Shown: positions 62,435 through 64,000 of the stretch, one piece after another
How the letters are laid out: each line of letters starts with the position of its first letter
Position numbering within the stretch: the stretch's first letter is position 1
Assembly: GCA_037128595.1 (NCBI GenBank)
Contig: JBAXWB010000012.1
Coordinates: 62,001-126,000 of the forward strand
Direction of reading: 5' to 3'
Length of the DNA stretch: 64,000 nt
Source: a bacterium
GTDB taxonomy: Bacteria > Verrucomicrobiota > Kiritimatiellia > CAIKKV01 > CAITUY01
The notes under the pieces: model-generated
What the model was told of the DNA's origin: nothing
The model's input: only the letters and a program-made list of their open reading frames with translations
Database searches by the model: none
Program-made: the position numbers and the translations under genes

Positions 62435-63100
62435 GTGAAGAGCCACCTATTAGCATGTTTACTCCCGCTGTTGTTTGCTTCCTGCCGGACACTGACTCCT
62501 GCCAATCCAGAGGAAGTCGCGCGGGTTCGGGTCGCTTGTGAAACGGCTCGAACGCAAGCCTATGAAGCCAGGCAGTCATGGGTTTTCGAGTTCAATCACC
62601 ACTGGTGGCAACCTGCCCGCCAGCTGACGGCACTGGGCTATGCGAAGGTGGATCCGGGGACGGGGGACTATGAAGGGGTGTGTGAGTCGACGACAGTGGG
62701 CAAGTTGTTTGATGTCATGCGGACGAATGGAGAAATAAATGTCTGGCTGACCAGTGCCGTTTTCGGAGACCCGCAAAAGGCGGGGAAAATCATCGGGGAG
62801 GACATCAGCCGGTTGTTTTTTGATTGGGTGCCGCCGCCGGAGGCGACGGTCTGCCGGAAAGGCGATCATCTCGTATTCCGGAGCCGGCATGATCGGGACT
62901 GGAGCGAATACGAATTTGACATCGTCACCACGCGTCTGGTGGGTAAAACGATCTGCCAGAATAGTTGGCTCAGCACCGTGACCTTTGACGAGTATCAACG
63001 TTATTCCTGCGGCCAATACCCGACCGTCATGAAGCTGATCAATCACAAGCAGGGTTACTCCCTGACCGTGCGCAACGTGAATATCCGTCCGGCCAGATAG
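62435..63100 (+). CDS. Lipoprotein of unknown function
   Basis: A 221-residue protein with a lipoprotein signal (LACLLPLLFASC, lipobox FASC). The body is mixed alpha/beta with several aromatic clusters (FEFNHHWWQPARQL) and a repeat-free C-terminus. I do not recognise a family. The start is GTG at 62435 with AAAGGA a few bases upstream. It is a single gene between the deoxyhypusine-synthase-like gene and tRNA-Val; the N-terminal Cys suggests an envelope location. Confidence 0.65.
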   Translation: MKSHLLACLLPLLFASCRTLTPANPEEVARVRVACETARTQAYEARQSWVFEFNHHWWQPARQLTALGYAKVDPGTGDYEGVCESTTVGKLFDVMRTNGEINVWLTSAVFGDPQKAGKIIGEDISRLFFDWVPPPEATVCRKGDHLVFRSRHDRDWSEYEFDIVTTRLVGKTICQNSWLSTVTFDEYQRYSCGQYPTVMKLINHKQGYSLTVRNVNIRPAR

Positions 63101-63180
63101 GCAGGGCCGGGTTATGGGCCAGTCGATGAACCCATTACAACAACACCCATAACTATTTCCTCCCAAAAACACCCCCGCTA

Positions 63181-63209
63181 TTGACAGGCGGTAGGCTGAT
63201 CCCTATAGT
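63181..63209 (+). promoter_or_regulatory. Sigma70-type promoter of tRNA-Val
   Basis: TTGACA (63181-63186) and TATAGT (63204-63209) are exactly 17 bases apart, and the tRNA begins 14 bases after the -10 element. It is the best match to the sigma70 consensus that I noticed in the window. Confidence 0.88.
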
Positions 63210-63222
63210 TTGCCATCTTTTC

Positions 63223-63299
63223 GGGCGATTAGCTCAGTTGGTTAGAGCACTACCTTGACATGGTAGGGGTCGTAGGTTCGAGTCCTATATCGCCTACCA
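63223..63299 (+). tRNA. tRNA-Val (anticodon GAC)
   Basis: The cloverleaf is complete: acceptor GGGCGAT pairs with ATCGCCT (one G-U). The D arm contains AGCTCAGTTGGTTAGAGC, the anticodon stem CTACC/GGTAG encloses TTGACAT with anticodon GAC, the T arm contains GGTTCGAGTCC, and the 3' CCA is encoded. The anticodon reads GUC/GUU valine codons. The adjacent integrase gene suggests that its 3' end is the attachment site of a mobile element. Confidence 0.95.
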
Positions 63300-63313
63300 T
63301 AACTCGTTCATAT

Positions 63314-64000
63314 TCAACGGGTTATGGCGACAGTTTTTCCATCTATTTCACTCTCCAATTCGGTGACAGGTTTGGTGACAGGTTTTTGCCCGTTTTTGTC
63401 TCCGTTTTGACTCGCACTTATTTCAGCCGCCTTACTCTGAGCCATAATAAAGTTTAGTTTTTCAGAAATAAAACTAACCGCCGCCTTGCTTGCCTCATCA
63501 ACTGGCGCAACATATCGGTCAGTCGTTTGGATCTTGGAATGCCCCATTACCTGCTTGAGAATTGACTGGTTGATTCCGCCAATTGCTTGAATGGTCGCAA
63601 ATAAATGGCGCAACGCATATGGGGGAGGGGGTTTGGCAATTCCAACTTTCCTGCACAACCTTTGGAATCTCTGGCGGTAGGATCTGGCTATATATGGGTT
63701 GCCGTCTGCATTCAGGAAAATATATTCGGCGTTTGGATGGGATTGAACGGCACGAAGATAGATCTCAGCAGCGGCACTACTCAAGGGCACTTTTCTAGGC
63801 TTGGGGTAGATGGAATGCTTTGCCGTCTTATGCTTTTCAATTAATAAAAAATAGCCGCCGGTCAAATCTGAAATAACTTGGTTCGGTTTTAACAGCCTGA
63901 GTTCCTGCGGTCTCAAGCCAGTTAGAATGCTGAAAGTAATCATGTCCTTGAAATCAGGAGGAGCCGCATTGAATAGTGCCGCAATATCATCCGTAGTCAC
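63314..64000 (-). CDS. Tyrosine recombinase/phage integrase, C-terminal part (cut by window edge)
   Basis: About 228 residues of a site-specific recombinase. The catalytic Arg lies in ILTGLRPQELRLL, the second box is YALRHLFAT (the first His of HxLRH is replaced by Tyr), and the last box, VMGHSKIQTTDRYV, carries the His and nucleophile Tyr. The true start lies beyond base 64000; the frame is open through the edge. It begins 14 bp after tRNA-Val and points back toward it, the standard layout of an integrative element at a tRNA site. Confidence 0.88.
   Translation of the reverse strand: MTTDDIAALFNAAPPDFKDMITFSILTGLRPQELRLLKPNQVISDLTGGYFLLIEKHKTAKHSIYPKPRKVPLSSAAAEIYLRAVQSHPNAEYIFLNADGNPYIARSYRQRFQRLCRKVGIAKPPPPYALRHLFATIQAIGGINQSILKQVMGHSKIQTTDRYVAPVDEASKAAVSFISEKLNFIMAQSKAAEISASQNGDKNGQKPVTKPVTELESEIDGKTVAITR

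Overview
This 64 kb window comes from a GC-rich (by eye, high-50s percent) chromosome of a Gram-negative, two-membrane bacterium. The diderm reading rests on Pal, TolB and a TolA/TonB-like protein, several lipoproteins, a DUF3187 outer-membrane barrel and a giant TPR-plus-barrel exporter. Pyruvate formate-lyase sits beside a cytochrome bd oxidase, which suggests a fermentative organism that tolerates or scavenges oxygen. Gene content and style (GHL10-type hydrolases, DUF2339/DUF3999, a type III PKS) would fit a member of the PVC group such as Kiritimatiellota, Lentisphaerota or Verrucomicrobiota. That is an impression, as no rRNA is present.

Layout. 0-6.8 kb: leuS (cut by the left edge) and a stand-alone trpB2, a secreted ankyrin/MORN protein, hisH-hisF and tatD. 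6.8-13.9 kb: an LplT-type transporter with an Aas-type acyltransferase/ACP/acyl-ligase fusion, then a ZTP (pfl) riboswitch ahead of pflB-pflA. 13.9-19.3 kb: the protein-quality operon coaE-rho-tig-clpP-clpX on the minus strand. 19.6-32.2 kb: a DUF3187 barrel, a polysaccharide deacetylase coupled to a GHL10-type hydrolase, tsaD, a C-terminal-processing protease, tatC-tatA, pal-tolB-tolA-like, and a second GHL10 lipoprotein. 32.3-41.0 kb: a tightly coupled three-gene operon for a synthase-dependent exopolysaccharide. It encodes a PilZ-GT2 synthase, a membrane-anchored PgaB-like protein whose deacetylase site has decayed, and a 1661-residue TPR/pseudo-deacetylase/beta-barrel exporter. 41-46 kb: a DEAD helicase and the DUF2339-DUF3999 membrane pair. 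46-48.7 kb: a small accessory patch with BrnT-BrnA, a four-palindrome operator array, an unknown gene coupled to a nucleotidyltransferase-like gene, and a repeat-rich spacer. 48.8-55.4 kb: cydAB with a zinc-ribbon membrane protein, convergent with a four-gene type III PKS cluster (PKS, FAD monooxygenase, UbiE-like and second methyltransferase). 55.6-63.1 kb: ThuA-HAD pair, B12/radical SAM enzyme, GT4, a cardiolipin-synthase-like enzyme, a deoxyhypusine-synthase-like protein and a lipoprotein. 63.2-64 kb: tRNA-Val(GAC) behind a near-consensus promoter, followed by a tyrosine recombinase that runs off the right edge; this looks like the start of an integrated element.

Two things stand out. First, the exopolysaccharide locus resembles PgaABC rearranged: a c-di-GMP-type input domain sits on the synthase itself, and deacetylase folds that lost their catalytic residues have been kept both in the anchored protein and inside the exporter. 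An intact deacetylase/hydrolase pair and a second hydrolase lie nearby. Second, a dispersed hairpin family (ten units at six loci) keeps its loop (GCTCTGTC) and its flank (AATGGAG) while its six-base stem changes in a compensated way. It has the hallmarks of a REP/BIME-like element and supplies the C-terminal codons of two genes.
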